From Streptomyces sp. GS7 (GTDB lineage Bacteria > Actinomycetota > Actinomycetes > Streptomycetales > Streptomycetaceae): 64,000 nucleotides of DNA. A model generated the notes under the pieces. It was given only the letters and a program-made list of their open reading frames with translations, ran no database searches and was not told the origin of the DNA. This document shows, piece by piece, positions 52,478-61,065 of the stretch (its first letter is position 1; each line of letters starts with the position of its first letter). The position numbers were made by a program, and so were the translations under genes. Location of the stretch: positions 62,001 through 126,000 of the forward strand of contig NZ_CP047146.1 in NCBI RefSeq assembly GCF_009834125.1. Reading direction: 5' to 3'.

Positions 52478-53956
52478 TCAGTTGTCCTTGAGGACGCCGG
52501 CGCTCCGGGCCTCGGTGAGCCACTCGGGGAACTCGACCATCAGCTGTTGGTAGAACTCGTCGTGGGAGAGGCCGCGGGGGTCGCGGCCGGCGTGGAAGAA
52601 GCCGGCGTTGTCGACGGCGCGCCGCTCCGGGACGGTCAGGTCGTCGAGCTTCCGGAGGAAGTCGAAGCCCTTGGCGTCCGGGTCGCCGAAGCCGATGAAC
52701 TGCCAGAAGACGGGCATTCCGGCCGCCTCGCACAGCGCCCGCTCGGCGGCCGGCTTGGAGGTCGGCGCGCCGTCGGTCTGGAAGATGACGAACGCGGGGT
52801 CGGTGGAGCCGGACTTCTTGTAGTGCTCGACGACGGACTCGATCGCCCAGTGGTAGTTGGTGCGCCCCATGTGCCCGAGGCCGGAGTGCAGTTCCTCGAT
52901 GCGGCCCTCGTAGCCGGGGAGGTCCAGCTCGGCGGTGCCGTCGACATCGGTCGAGAAGAAGACGATCGGAACGGTGGCCTTCTCGTCGAAGTGCGCGGAG
53001 AGGGCGAGGGCCTGCTCGGCGAGGTGCTGGACCGTGCCGTCCTTGTAGTAGTTGCGCATCGAGCCGGAGCGGTCGAGGACGAGGTAGACGGTGGCGCGCT
53101 GGGATGCGAGTTGGTGCTTCTCCAGGGTGGCGGCGGCGGAGTCGTAGAGGGGGAGGAGTGCGGGGGCGGTGGCCGCGAGGGGGTGCGGGGCGCCGGGCGC
53201 GGGGGTCTCCGCGGGGGGCGTGGCGGTGGCCTCGGTCTCCGCTGCGGCCGGCTCGGCGACCGGCTCCGCTACGGGGGCGTCCTCGGGGGCTTCCACCGCC
53301 GCAGCCGCAGCCTCGGCCGTGGCCCTGGCCTCGTCCTCCGCGGCCTCTTCGGCCTCTTCGGCCTTCGCCGGCTCGTCCGCCGCTCCGGCTTCCTCGGCCT
53401 TCGTCTCGGTCGCCTTCGGCTCGTCCTCGGCGGAGCTCTCGGCCTGGTCCTCGGTCTCGGTCCCGGCACCGGTCTCGGCCTCGGGCTGTGCCTTCTCCGT
53501 CGGCGCGACCGGGGCCGGGTTGTCGAAAGCCCGGCTGACGAGGTCGGAGACGGCCTCGTCCGCGACCGTCTCTCCCGCCGCGTCCTCGGCCTTCTCAGCG
53601 GCCCGGTCCTCGGTCTTCTCGGCCGGCTTCACCGCCACCGGCTCGGCGGCAGGCTCGTCCCGTACGACCTGCTCGCACACCGAGGGCTCCGGCGCGCGGT
53701 CAACCGGGCTTCCCTGCGCGGGCAGAGTGGCCGTCACCGGCAGCGGTGCCGGTTCGGGGGCCTCGCCCGGTGCCGTACGGGCCGCCGGGACCTCGGCCTC
53801 AGGAGTGGGGGTGGCCGGGGGTGGGGTGGACTCCTCGCGGGCCTCCGGGATCGTTGCCGATTCCGGCTTGTCGGCGCTGCCCCGGGCCGCGCCGGATTCG
53901 TCGCGGGTCGCCTTGGAGCGACCGAAAGCGTTGCGCAGCAGACTCCGAATGCCCAT
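52478..53956 (-). CDS. VWA-domain protein with long Ala/Glu-rich region (TerF-like)
   Basis: 492 residues. A short basic start (MGIRSLLRNAFGRSKATRD), about 240 residues of Ala/Glu/Pro-rich low complexity likely to be disordered, then a von Willebrand A domain with MIDAS DRSGSMRNYYKDG and metal-coordinating FFSTDVDG...FQTDGAPTS. The VWA part resembles the C-terminal half of TerF/TerY tellurite-stress proteins. No ter genes are nearby. Cytoplasmic by lack of a signal. AGAGAGG precedes the ATG. Confidence 0.8.
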   Translation of the reverse strand: MGIRSLLRNAFGRSKATRDESGAARGSADKPESATIPEAREESTPPPATPTPEAEVPAARTAPGEAPEPAPLPVTATLPAQGSPVDRAPEPSVCEQVVRDEPAAEPVAVKPAEKTEDRAAEKAEDAAGETVADEAVSDLVSRAFDNPAPVAPTEKAQPEAETGAGTETEDQAESSAEDEPKATETKAEEAGAADEPAKAEEAEEAAEDEARATAEAAAAAVEAPEDAPVAEPVAEPAAAETEATATPPAETPAPGAPHPLAATAPALLPLYDSAAATLEKHQLASQRATVYLVLDRSGSMRNYYKDGTVQHLAEQALALSAHFDEKATVPIVFFSTDVDGTAELDLPGYEGRIEELHSGLGHMGRTNYHWAIESVVEHYKKSGSTDPAFVIFQTDGAPTSKPAAERALCEAAGMPVFWQFIGFGDPDAKGFDFLRKLDDLTVPERRAVDNAGFFHAGRDPRGLSHDEFYQQLMVEFPEWLTEARSAGVLKDN

Positions 53957-54697
53957 CGGCGGACCTCTCTTGCGTGTGGTGGGTGCGGCGAATGTCCGTG
54001 AAGCGCGGACATGTCCCTGACCAGGACGGATACGTAAGGGTAGCGGCCTGCACCGGCCTCTTCGTGGGAACCCGCGCCTCGCATGGTGGGCCATACGGGG
54101 GTGTTGTGCGGGGATGTGGTTTCGGGCAGTGCGTCGTGGGCGGGGAAAGGGAGGTGGTCCGCGGGGCGAAACAGCGGGATCGATCTTTGGGAAAAAGACA
54201 TGTGATCGTCGATAAAGGACGGTTGTGATCGTTCCTGCGGTGGGTCTTGACTCCTTGTGTGGTGCGGTAGTTGCGTATGAGGCGTTCAATGCGAGGAATG
54301 GCGAATGTGTCGGTGATGTCGCAGGGGCGTGTGATCCGTCGCCGCCCGTAACGTCAACTAGCCATGCGGCGGCCGCAGTTCGCGGACTCGTGTGTTGGGC
54401 CGCCGGTGGCGGTGGCGGCGACCGGTGCCACCGGCCGACGGGGTTGCCGGTGCACCTGTTTCACGTGAAACAGGTGCGCGGTTCTGCCGTCTCGTACGTA
54501 CGTGCCGTGCCCGCTCGCACACATCACGCCGGGGAAACGAACGGGCAAGGGGTCGGTAAGAAATAAGTCGCGCAGGTATCCGATTCCCAGATGGGCTCGT
54601 CTTCTCCGGTGACCATTGTCCTGAGCCGCCGTTGTGCCTCGGGGGCGGCCGATAAGAAGGCAAGAACCCTTTCGAGGGTGACGGGAGATGTGGGCGC
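53957..54697. other. 741-bp gap with parS
   Basis: No supported gene. The region is moderately AT-richer at 54150-54350 and probably carries the promoters of the divergent VWA and esterase genes; it contains parS site 12. Confidence 0.5.
54458..54471. promoter_or_regulatory. parS: parS site 12
   Basis: Perfect GTTTCACGTGAAAC; symmetry extends six bases outward on each side (GCACCT / AGGTGC), giving a 26-nt palindrome. Confidence 0.9.
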
Positions 54698-55981
54698 ATG
54701 GGGCTGACCAGTCAGTCGCTCGAAATCACGGTGGTTGTGCTGGCGGTGGCGTGTGTGGCCGCCACGGTGTGGCTCTGGCCGAGGTTGTCGCGCAACGGAT
54801 GGCGGCAGGTGCTGGGCAGGTTGGGGGCCATCATGGTGACCCAGGTGGCGATCGTGTCCGCGCTCGCCCTGGCCGTGAATGCGAACTTCGAGTTCTACGG
54901 CAACTGGGACGAGCTGCTGGGCAACAACGACCAGGCCCCGGCGTCGGTGGGCCAGGGCGACGGGCAGTACGCCACGGTCGGAAACATCAAGGGCGGGCTG
55001 GTCCAACCGGCGGGCCCACAGGGCCTCGACCGGGTCACCGGACTGCCTAAGGGCCCCGCCGACAAGGTGGGCAAGGTCGAGTCCGTGCGGATCGTCGGCC
55101 GCCGTACACGGGCCATTAACCCGGGCTTTGTGTATTTGCCGCCGCAGTATTTCCAGCAGCAGTTCCACCGGCAGCGGTTCCCCGTCATGGTCGTTATCAG
55201 CGGCTATCCGGGCGGAATCATGAATCTCGCCCAGCATCTCCAGATTCCGCAGAATGCGGGCCGGTTGATTGCCGACGGCAAGATGCAGCCGACGGTGATC
55301 GTGATGGTCCGGCCGACGATCGCGCCGCCGCGGGACACCGAGTGCGTGGATGTGCCGGGCGGACCCCAGGCGGAGACGTTCTTCACCAAGGACCTGCCGG
55401 ATGCGATGAAGTCGGCCTACCGGGTCGGCCACGACCCCAGCGCCTGGGGCGCGTTCGGGTACTCGTCCGGTGGTACCTGCTCGCTCCAGCTGGCGATGCG
55501 CAACCCGAAGGCGTACACGTCGGCGGTCTCGCTGTCCGGTGACTACGCGATCAAGGACGACCTCACCACCGGCAGCCTCTTCGGCCCCGGCCCGGAGGGC
55601 GCCCAGCGCGAGCACGAGCACGACCTGCTGTGGCGGCTGGAGCACCTGCCGGCGCCGCAGATCTCCGCGCTGGTGGCCAGCAGCCGCCAGGGCGAGTCGG
55701 ATTACGGTGAGACGATGAAGTTCATCCAGGCGGCGAAGCCGCCGATGACGATCGACTCCATCATCCTGCCGCACGGCAGCCACCAGTTCGGGACCTGGCG
55801 CCGCGAGGTCGTACCGGCCCTGGAGTGGCAGAGCCAGCAGCTGACCTTCCCGCAGGACACGGAGGCGGCCACGCCGCAGAAGCCGGCGCCGGGGCAGGCG
55901 AGGAGCATGCCGTCCAAGGATCAGCCGCCCGCCGATGACAAGGCGCACAAGCGGGTTGAGGCGGAGAGCCCGCAGGGGTGA
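54698..55981 (+). CDS. Membrane-anchored esterase (alpha/beta hydrolase, PF00756-like)
   Basis: 427 residues. Two N-terminal hydrophobic helices (about 8-28 and 42-62), then an extracytoplasmic esterase domain like the mycolyltransferase/esterase D family: VYLPPQYFQQ...FPVMVVISGYPG, nucleophile elbow WGAFGYSSGGTCSL and a late His in LPHGSHQFGTWR. C-terminus is charged and Pro-rich. In non-mycolate actinomycetes the substrate of this family is unknown. Confidence 0.85.
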   Translation: MGLTSQSLEITVVVLAVACVAATVWLWPRLSRNGWRQVLGRLGAIMVTQVAIVSALALAVNANFEFYGNWDELLGNNDQAPASVGQGDGQYATVGNIKGGLVQPAGPQGLDRVTGLPKGPADKVGKVESVRIVGRRTRAINPGFVYLPPQYFQQQFHRQRFPVMVVISGYPGGIMNLAQHLQIPQNAGRLIADGKMQPTVIVMVRPTIAPPRDTECVDVPGGPQAETFFTKDLPDAMKSAYRVGHDPSAWGAFGYSSGGTCSLQLAMRNPKAYTSAVSLSGDYAIKDDLTTGSLFGPGPEGAQREHEHDLLWRLEHLPAPQISALVASSRQGESDYGETMKFIQAAKPPMTIDSIILPHGSHQFGTWRREVVPALEWQSQQLTFPQDTEAATPQKPAPGQARSMPSKDQPPADDKAHKRVEAESPQG

Positions 55982-56014
55982 TGCGTACGCCGTAGCGCGC
56001 GGCACAGCGCGGAA

Positions 56015-56042
56015 GGGGGCGCCGGACCGGTCCGGCGCCCCC
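56015..56042. terminator. 28-nt palindromic terminator followed by TTT
   Basis: GGGGGCGCCGGACC and its complement abut, between the convergent esterase and deacetylase genes. Confidence 0.85.
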
Positions 56043-56101
56043 TTTGCGTGTCCGGCCGTCCCCGGGGCGCGGCCGGACTCCCCGCCCCAACGGGGCCCCG
56101 C

Positions 56102-56920
56102 TCAGGGCCGGTAGACCATCCCCGGCTCCGGCTTCGCCGGGGACAGCAGCTGGGAGACCGTGACGACCGTGTAGCCGCGCTTCTTCAGTTCCTTGAGGAT
56201 GCCGGGGATGGCCGGCACGGTGCCCTTGTAGATGTCGTGGAGCAGGATGATGCCGTCGCGCTCGGTCTGGTCGAGGACCCGCTTGGTGATCAGGGCCGAG
56301 TCGTTGGTCTGGTAGTCCTTGGCGGTCACGCTCCACAGGACCTGTGCCAGCCCGAGGTCCTTGCTGATGTTGGAGACCTCTTCGTTGGTCCGGCCCTGCG
56401 GCGGGCGCATCAGCTTGGGCGTCTTGCCGGTGATCTTGCGGACCGCGTCCTGGACGCGGGACAGCTCGCGCTTGGCCTCGTCCGGCTTGATCTCCGTCAG
56501 GATCTGGTGCGACCAGGTGTGGTTGGCCAGCTCATGGCCCTCGGCGTCGATCCGCTTGACCTCGGCGGGGCGCTCGGCGATGTGGTTCTTGCCGAGCATG
56601 AAGAAGGTCGCGTGGGCCTTGTTCTCCTTGAGGATGTCCAGCAGGCGGTTGGTGTTCTCGCTGGGGCCGGCATCGAAGGTGAGCGCCACGCACTTGGCCT
56701 TGCGGCAGTCGACGTCGCTGCCGCCGTCCGCGCCCTGGTCCTTGCCGCCCGTGGTCGTCGCGCCCTGGGCCGTGCTGTCGGACGCCGGGGCGTCGGCCCG
56801 TGCGTCGGCCGGCGCGGTGACGTCGTACGAGGCACAGCCGCCGAGGGCCAGGACCAGGGAGGTGGCCGTCAGCAGCCCGGCGAGGGCGGTGCGGCGGGCC
56901 GCGGATATCTGCTTCGGCAT
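56102..56920 (-). CDS. Polysaccharide deacetylase lipoprotein
   Basis: 272 residues. Signal and lipobox LALGGC (about 24-29), a Thr/Asp/Gly-rich linker, then a NodB-homology domain: ALTFDAGPSENTNRLLDIL (motif 1), HELANHTWSHQILTE (motif 2, HxxxH), RPPQGRTNEEV (motif 3), and IILLHDIYKGT (motif 5). In motif 1 the usual metal-ligand Asp is Ala (TFDAGP instead of TFDDGP), which occurs in a subset of actinobacterial members and may reduce or alter activity. The probable substrate is peptidoglycan or another N-acetylated wall glycan. Confidence 0.85.
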   Translation of the reverse strand: MPKQISAARRTALAGLLTATSLVLALGGCASYDVTAPADARADAPASDSTAQGATTTGGKDQGADGGSDVDCRKAKCVALTFDAGPSENTNRLLDILKENKAHATFFMLGKNHIAERPAEVKRIDAEGHELANHTWSHQILTEIKPDEAKRELSRVQDAVRKITGKTPKLMRPPQGRTNEEVSNISKDLGLAQVLWSVTAKDYQTNDSALITKRVLDQTERDGIILLHDIYKGTVPAIPGILKELKKRGYTVVTVSQLLSPAKPEPGMVYRP

Positions 56921-57081
56921 GCGATGCCTTTCCTGGTCTCTTCTCGGGGTTGGTGTGGGCTCTCTGCGGGGCGTTGTGGGCGCGGCGCGTACTTCCGTGA
57001 CCTGCGCTTTCGGGTATGGCGGAGCAGGCGCGGACGAGCCGTGGCCCGATGCGCCGACCCTGGCCGTAGGGGCGCCAGCGA

Positions 57082-57113
57082 CTATACATAGATGCTACAC
57101 GCCATGTGTATAG
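57082..57113. promoter_or_regulatory. Promoter/operator dyad of osmoprotectant operon
   Basis: CTATACA (57082-57088) and TGTATAG (57107-57113), 18-bp spacer, in the AT-richest spot of the gap 56921-57202. It includes TATA-type -10 candidates. Confidence 0.5.
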
Positions 57114-57202
57114 ACGGGGTGGATACGTGGTGCGGGGCCGACGGCAGCCCAATCGGACGCGCCCCGCGCGACACTCAGCCCGGCCCGGGGTGGACTTCTA
57201 CC

Positions 57203-57934
57203 GTGACCGCACCGCCGGACGACTGCCTGGCACGGAACGACTGGATCTGCGGCGACTACCTGAGCACCCGCCGGCAGATCCTGCTCGACGCGGTCGGGCA
57301 GCACGTCCGGCTGACGGTGGTCTCGGTGGCGCTGGGGCTGGTGATCGCGCTCCCGCTCGCGCTGCTGGCCCGGCGCAGGCGCTGGACGATCGGGCCGGTG
57401 CTCGGCATCACCACCGTCATCTACACGATCCCGTCGCTGGCGATGTTCTCGCTGCTGCTGCCGGTCTACGGGCTCTCCGCCACCCTGGTCGTGGTCGGAC
57501 TCGCCCTCTACTCCCTCACGCTGCTCGTCCGGAACATCCTGGCGGGGCTGGACGGCGTCCCGGCCGAGGCCAAGGAGGCCGCCCGGGGCATGGGATACGG
57601 GCCGATGCGGCAGCTGCTGACGGTGGAGCTGCCGCTGGCGGTGCCGGCCGCGATGGCCGGGCTGCGGATCGCGACGGTCTCCGCGGTCGCGCTCACCACG
57701 GTCGGGGCGATCGTCGGCTACGGCGGGCTGGGCAACCTCATCTACACGGGCATGAACGCGTTCTTCAAGGCGCAGGTGCTGACCGCGTCCGTGCTCTGCG
57801 TGCTGATCGCGGTGGTCTTCGACGTGCTGCTGCTCGGTGCGGAACGCCTGCTCACCCCGTGGCGGCGGGCGGGCCGAAGGTCCCGGAGCGGCCGCGGGAG
57901 GCGGCTGCCCGCCGCCTCCGGGCGGCGAGCATGA
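57203..57934 (+). CDS. Osmoprotectant ABC transporter permease 1
   Basis: 243 residues with about six TM segments and the BPD permease EAA loop GVPAEAKEAARGMGYGPMRQLLTVELPLAVP, like OpuBB/OpuCB and ProW. It imports glycine betaine, choline or related solutes. GTG 57203 is chosen; the in-frame ATG at 57092 lies inside the promoter dyad. The stop overlaps the next start (ATGA). Confidence 0.88.
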   Translation: MTAPPDDCLARNDWICGDYLSTRRQILLDAVGQHVRLTVVSVALGLVIALPLALLARRRRWTIGPVLGITTVIYTIPSLAMFSLLLPVYGLSATLVVVGLALYSLTLLVRNILAGLDGVPAEAKEAARGMGYGPMRQLLTVELPLAVPAAMAGLRIATVSAVALTTVGAIVGYGGLGNLIYTGMNAFFKAQVLTASVLCVLIAVVFDVLLLGAERLLTPWRRAGRRSRSGRGRRLPAASGRRA

Positions 57935-58605
57935 ACACCCTCTCCGAGGTCTGGTCCTGGCTGACCACCGCCACCAACTGGTCCGGCGAGAACGGTATCG
58001 GCCACCGGCTGGAGCAGCATCTCGTCCTGACCTTCGCCTGTCTCGCCATCAGCGCCCTGATCGCGCTGCCGATCGCACTGACGCTGGGGCATCTGGGGCG
58101 GGGCGGCGCGCTGGCGGTCAACCTCGCCAACGTCGGCCGCGCGGTGCCGACCTTCGCCGTTCTCGTCCTCCTGCTGCTGACGCCCATCGGGCGGTACGGG
58201 CAGTGGCCGACGGTCGTCGCGCTGGTGCTGTTCGCCATTCCGCCGCTGCTGACCAACGCCTACGTCGGAATGCGCGAGGTCGACCGGGACATGGTGCGAG
58301 CCGCGCGGGGCATGGGGATGACCGGGGCGCAGCTGGTGTGGCACGTCGAGGCGCCGCTCGCCTTTCCGCTCGTCCTGACCGGCGTCCGGATCGCCGCCGT
58401 GCAGCTGGTCGCCACCGCCACGCTCGCCGCGCTGGTCGGCGGCGGCGGACTCGGCCGCATCATCACGGCGGGCTTCAACCTGGCCAGCACTCCGCAGGTC
58501 GTGGCCGGGGCGGTGGTGGTCGCGGTGTTCGCGCTGCTGATGGAGGCCGTCTTCGAGCTGGTGCAGCGGTTCGCGCCGGTGTGGGTACGGGGGCGGACCC
58601 GGTGA
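57931..58605 (+). CDS. Osmoprotectant ABC transporter permease 2
   Basis: 224 residues with about five or six TM helices and EAA motif MVRAARGMGMTGAQLVWHVEAPLAFP. N-terminal WSWLTTATNWSGENGIGHRLEQHL is typical of OpuBD/OpuCD. It pairs with permease 1. ATGA overlap with the previous gene and GTGA overlap with the binding-protein gene show tight coupling. Confidence 0.88.
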   Translation: MNTLSEVWSWLTTATNWSGENGIGHRLEQHLVLTFACLAISALIALPIALTLGHLGRGGALAVNLANVGRAVPTFAVLVLLLLTPIGRYGQWPTVVALVLFAIPPLLTNAYVGMREVDRDMVRAARGMGMTGAQLVWHVEAPLAFPLVLTGVRIAAVQLVATATLAALVGGGGLGRIITAGFNLASTPQVVAGAVVVAVFALLMEAVFELVQRFAPVWVRGRTR

Positions 58606-59594
58606 GACCGGCCCGTACGCCGGGCCCGGCGCCCGCGGCCCGCAGCGCTGTCCCGGCGGCACTGCTCGCGCTGGTCGCGCTGGCGGGTCTGACGGCGTGC
58701 GTCGGCGGGCCCTCCCTGGAGCACCGCGGCGCGATCACCGCCTCGCCTGGCAACAGCCGTGATCTGTCCGTCGGTTCGGCCGGCTTCACCGAGAGCGAGC
58801 TGCTGGCCCAGATGTACGCGGCGCTGCTCCACCAGGCCGGCTACCACGCCGGCATCCTCACCGTCGGCAACCGCGAGCTGTACGAGCCCGCGCTGGAGTC
58901 CGGCCAGATCGACGTGGTGCCCGAATACGCCGCCACCCTCGCGGACTGGCTCAACGCCAAGGAGCACGGCCCGAAGGCCGCCCCGGTCGCCTCCCCCGAC
59001 CTCGGCACGACCATGGCCGCACTGCGCCGGCTGGCCACCCCGCGCGGCCTGACCGTGCTCCCGGCGGGCCGGGCCGTCGACCAGAACGCCTTCGCGGTGA
59101 GCGCCGGGTACGCCGCCGAGCACCACCTCAGGACCCTCAGCGACCTGGGCCGCGCCAGGCTGCCGGTCCGGCTGGCGGCGGGCGACGAATGCGTCCAACG
59201 GCCTTTCTGCGCACCGGGGTTGCGGAAGACGTACGGGATCGACGTCACCGCCGTCGACCCGAAGGGCGTCGGCACCACCCCCGCGAAGCAGGCCGTGCAG
59301 AACGGGCAGGACCAGATGGTGCTGACCACCAGCACGGACGCGACCTTGGACCAGTTCGGGCTGGTGGTCCTCGACGATGACAAGAAGCTCCAGAACGCCG
59401 ACTATGTCGTCCCCGTCGTCAATCGCGCCCGCGCCGGCAGCGCCCGTCCGGCCGCCGCGCTCAACCGCCTCAACACCGTGCTGACCACCGCCGATCTGGC
59501 CAACCTGAACGAACAGGTCGACAGCTGGCGGCGGCTGCCGGCGGACGTGGCGCACAACTACCTCGTGTCGAAAGGGCTGTTGAGGCAGCAGTGA
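58602..59594 (+). CDS. Osmoprotectant-binding lipoprotein (OpuAC/QAT type)
   Basis: 330 residues from GTG 58602. Signal with lipobox LAGLTAC (about 33-35), then a type-II solute-binding fold: SVGSAGFTESELLAQMYAALL, LESGQIDVVPEYAATLADWLN, and the terminal LNRLNTVLTTADLANLNEQV. It delivers betaine-like ligands to the permeases. Last gene of the operon; followed by three parS sites. Confidence 0.88.
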   Translation: MRPARTPGPAPAARSAVPAALLALVALAGLTACVGGPSLEHRGAITASPGNSRDLSVGSAGFTESELLAQMYAALLHQAGYHAGILTVGNRELYEPALESGQIDVVPEYAATLADWLNAKEHGPKAAPVASPDLGTTMAALRRLATPRGLTVLPAGRAVDQNAFAVSAGYAAEHHLRTLSDLGRARLPVRLAAGDECVQRPFCAPGLRKTYGIDVTAVDPKGVGTTPAKQAVQNGQDQMVLTTSTDATLDQFGLVVLDDDKKLQNADYVVPVVNRARAGSARPAAALNRLNTVLTTADLANLNEQVDSWRRLPADVAHNYLVSKGLLRQQ

Positions 59595-59609
59595 TTGGGA
59601 CGGGATGGC

Positions 59610-59623
59610 GTTTCACGTGAAAC
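59610..59623. promoter_or_regulatory. parS: parS site 13
   Basis: Perfect GTTTCACGTGAAAC, 16 bp after the binding-protein stop. Confidence 0.9.
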
Positions 59624-59640
59624 ATCCGCGATATGCCGGT

Positions 59641-59654
59641 GTTTCACGTGAAAC
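59641..59654. promoter_or_regulatory. parS: parS site 14
   Basis: Perfect GTTTCACGTGAAAC, 31 bp from site 13. Confidence 0.9.
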
Positions 59655-59671
59655 GGTGCGCCATCCTCCAT

Positions 59672-59685
59672 GTTTCACGTGAAAC
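59672..59685. promoter_or_regulatory. parS: parS site 15
   Basis: Perfect GTTTCACGTGAAAC, 31 bp from site 14; the three sites form an evenly spaced triplet. Confidence 0.9.
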
Positions 59686-59722
59686 GCCGCGCTGCTGTCG
59701 TACGGTGCCGGGCCGGCTCGCC

Positions 59723-60880
59723 TCACTCCGTAGGGACCGAGTCCACCTCTGCCCGCCCCCGCGGCACTCCTCGTTCGTCCGGGGAGATGGTGCGGCGCAG
59801 CGCCTCGTGGAGGGTGGTGGGGGTCAGGACGCCAAGGAACCGGTGGCCGTCCAGGACGGCGATCCAGCCGGCGTCGTGCTTGAGCATCTCGCTGAAGGCC
59901 GCCTTGAGAGTGCTGGTCACCGGGACCCATGCCTCCATCCGCCGGGCATGGTCAGCGACGGTGCCGCCGGCCCCGGCCAGCTTCTCCGTGGCCACCCAGC
60001 CGTGCAGTGCGCCGTTGCTGTCCAGCACCACCGCCCAGCGGGCGCCCTCGGACCGCAACCGGGTCACCGCCTCGGCAGCGGATTCGGCGAGCCGGGCGAA
60101 CGGCGGGCGTTCCAGGTCGTCGCGGTCGATACCGGTGACCGAGAGCTGTTTCAACGCCCGGTCGGTGCCGACGAATTCGGCGACATAGGGCGTGGCGGGG
60201 GTGCCGAGCACGCTCGCCGGGGTGTCGTACTGCTCGATCCGGCCCTGTCCGTAGACCGCGATCCGGTCCCCGAGGCGGATGGCCTCCTCGATGTCATGGG
60301 TGACCAGAAGCACCGTCTTGTGCATGGTGGCCTGGAGCCGCAGGAACTCCTTCTGGAGGCGGTCGCGGACGACCGGGTCGACCGCGCCGAACGGCTCGTC
60401 CATCAGCAGCACGGGCGGGTCGGCGGCCAGGGCACGGGCCACCCCGACCCGCTGGCGCTGGCCGCCCGAGAGCTGGTCGGGATAGCGCGAGCCGTAGACG
60501 GCGGGGTCCAGCCCTACCAGGTCGAGGAGTTCGGCGGCTCGCTCGCGCGCTCGGGCCTTCTTCCAGCCGGTCAGGTACGGCACGGTCGCGGTGTTGTCGA
60601 GGACGGTGCGGTGCGGGAAGAGGCCGGTCTGCTGGATGACGTAGCCGATGCGGCGGCGGAGCCCGACCGGATCGACGCCGGCGACGTCCGAGCCCTCGAC
60701 GAAGATCCGGCCCTGTGTGGGGTCGATGAGCCGGTTGACCATCATCATGGTCGTCGTCTTGCCGCAGCCGGACGGTCCGACGAGAGTCACCAACTCGCCC
60801 TCGCCGACTTCGAAGGAGAGGTCGTCGACAGCGGTGGTCCCGTCGGGGTAGCGCTTGGTGACGGACTCGAACCGGATCAT
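59723..60880 (-). CDS. Osmoprotectant ABC transporter ATPase with CBS domains
   Basis: 385 residues. Walker A GPSGCGKTT, Q-loop IGYVIQQTGLFPH, signature QLSGGQRQRVGVARAL and Walker B VLLMDEPFGAVDP, followed by two C-terminal CBS motifs (about 255-370) typical of OpuAA/OpuCA, which sense ionic strength or cyclic di-AMP. It faces the permease/binding-protein operon instead of leading it, so it needs its own promoter. Confidence 0.92.
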   Translation of the reverse strand: MIRFESVTKRYPDGTTAVDDLSFEVGEGELVTLVGPSGCGKTTTMMMVNRLIDPTQGRIFVEGSDVAGVDPVGLRRRIGYVIQQTGLFPHRTVLDNTATVPYLTGWKKARARERAAELLDLVGLDPAVYGSRYPDQLSGGQRQRVGVARALAADPPVLLMDEPFGAVDPVVRDRLQKEFLRLQATMHKTVLLVTHDIEEAIRLGDRIAVYGQGRIEQYDTPASVLGTPATPYVAEFVGTDRALKQLSVTGIDRDDLERPPFARLAESAAEAVTRLRSEGARWAVVLDSNGALHGWVATEKLAGAGGTVADHARRMEAWVPVTSTLKAAFSEMLKHDAGWIAVLDGHRFLGVLTPTTLHEALRRTISPDERGVPRGRAEVDSVPTE

Positions 60881-61065
60881 TGCGCCATTGAATCCCGCGG
60901 TCCGCCACCGGTCCCGTCATGCGGGCAAACGAGTGGGGGAGGCGAGACGGGACGGGGGCCGTAAGAGTTGCTTCCGGGGCAGCCCCTCCCGTCCTGCCGC
61001 GTCCCGCCCCGCCCGCGTGCTTACGATCCACCCGGCCTCCTCGGACGGGTGGAAGGGAACGCCGC

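Noticed and set aside
54225..54566. Plus-strand frame in the gap before the esterase
   Set aside because: Low coding character and it runs through the parS palindrome; no family similarity.
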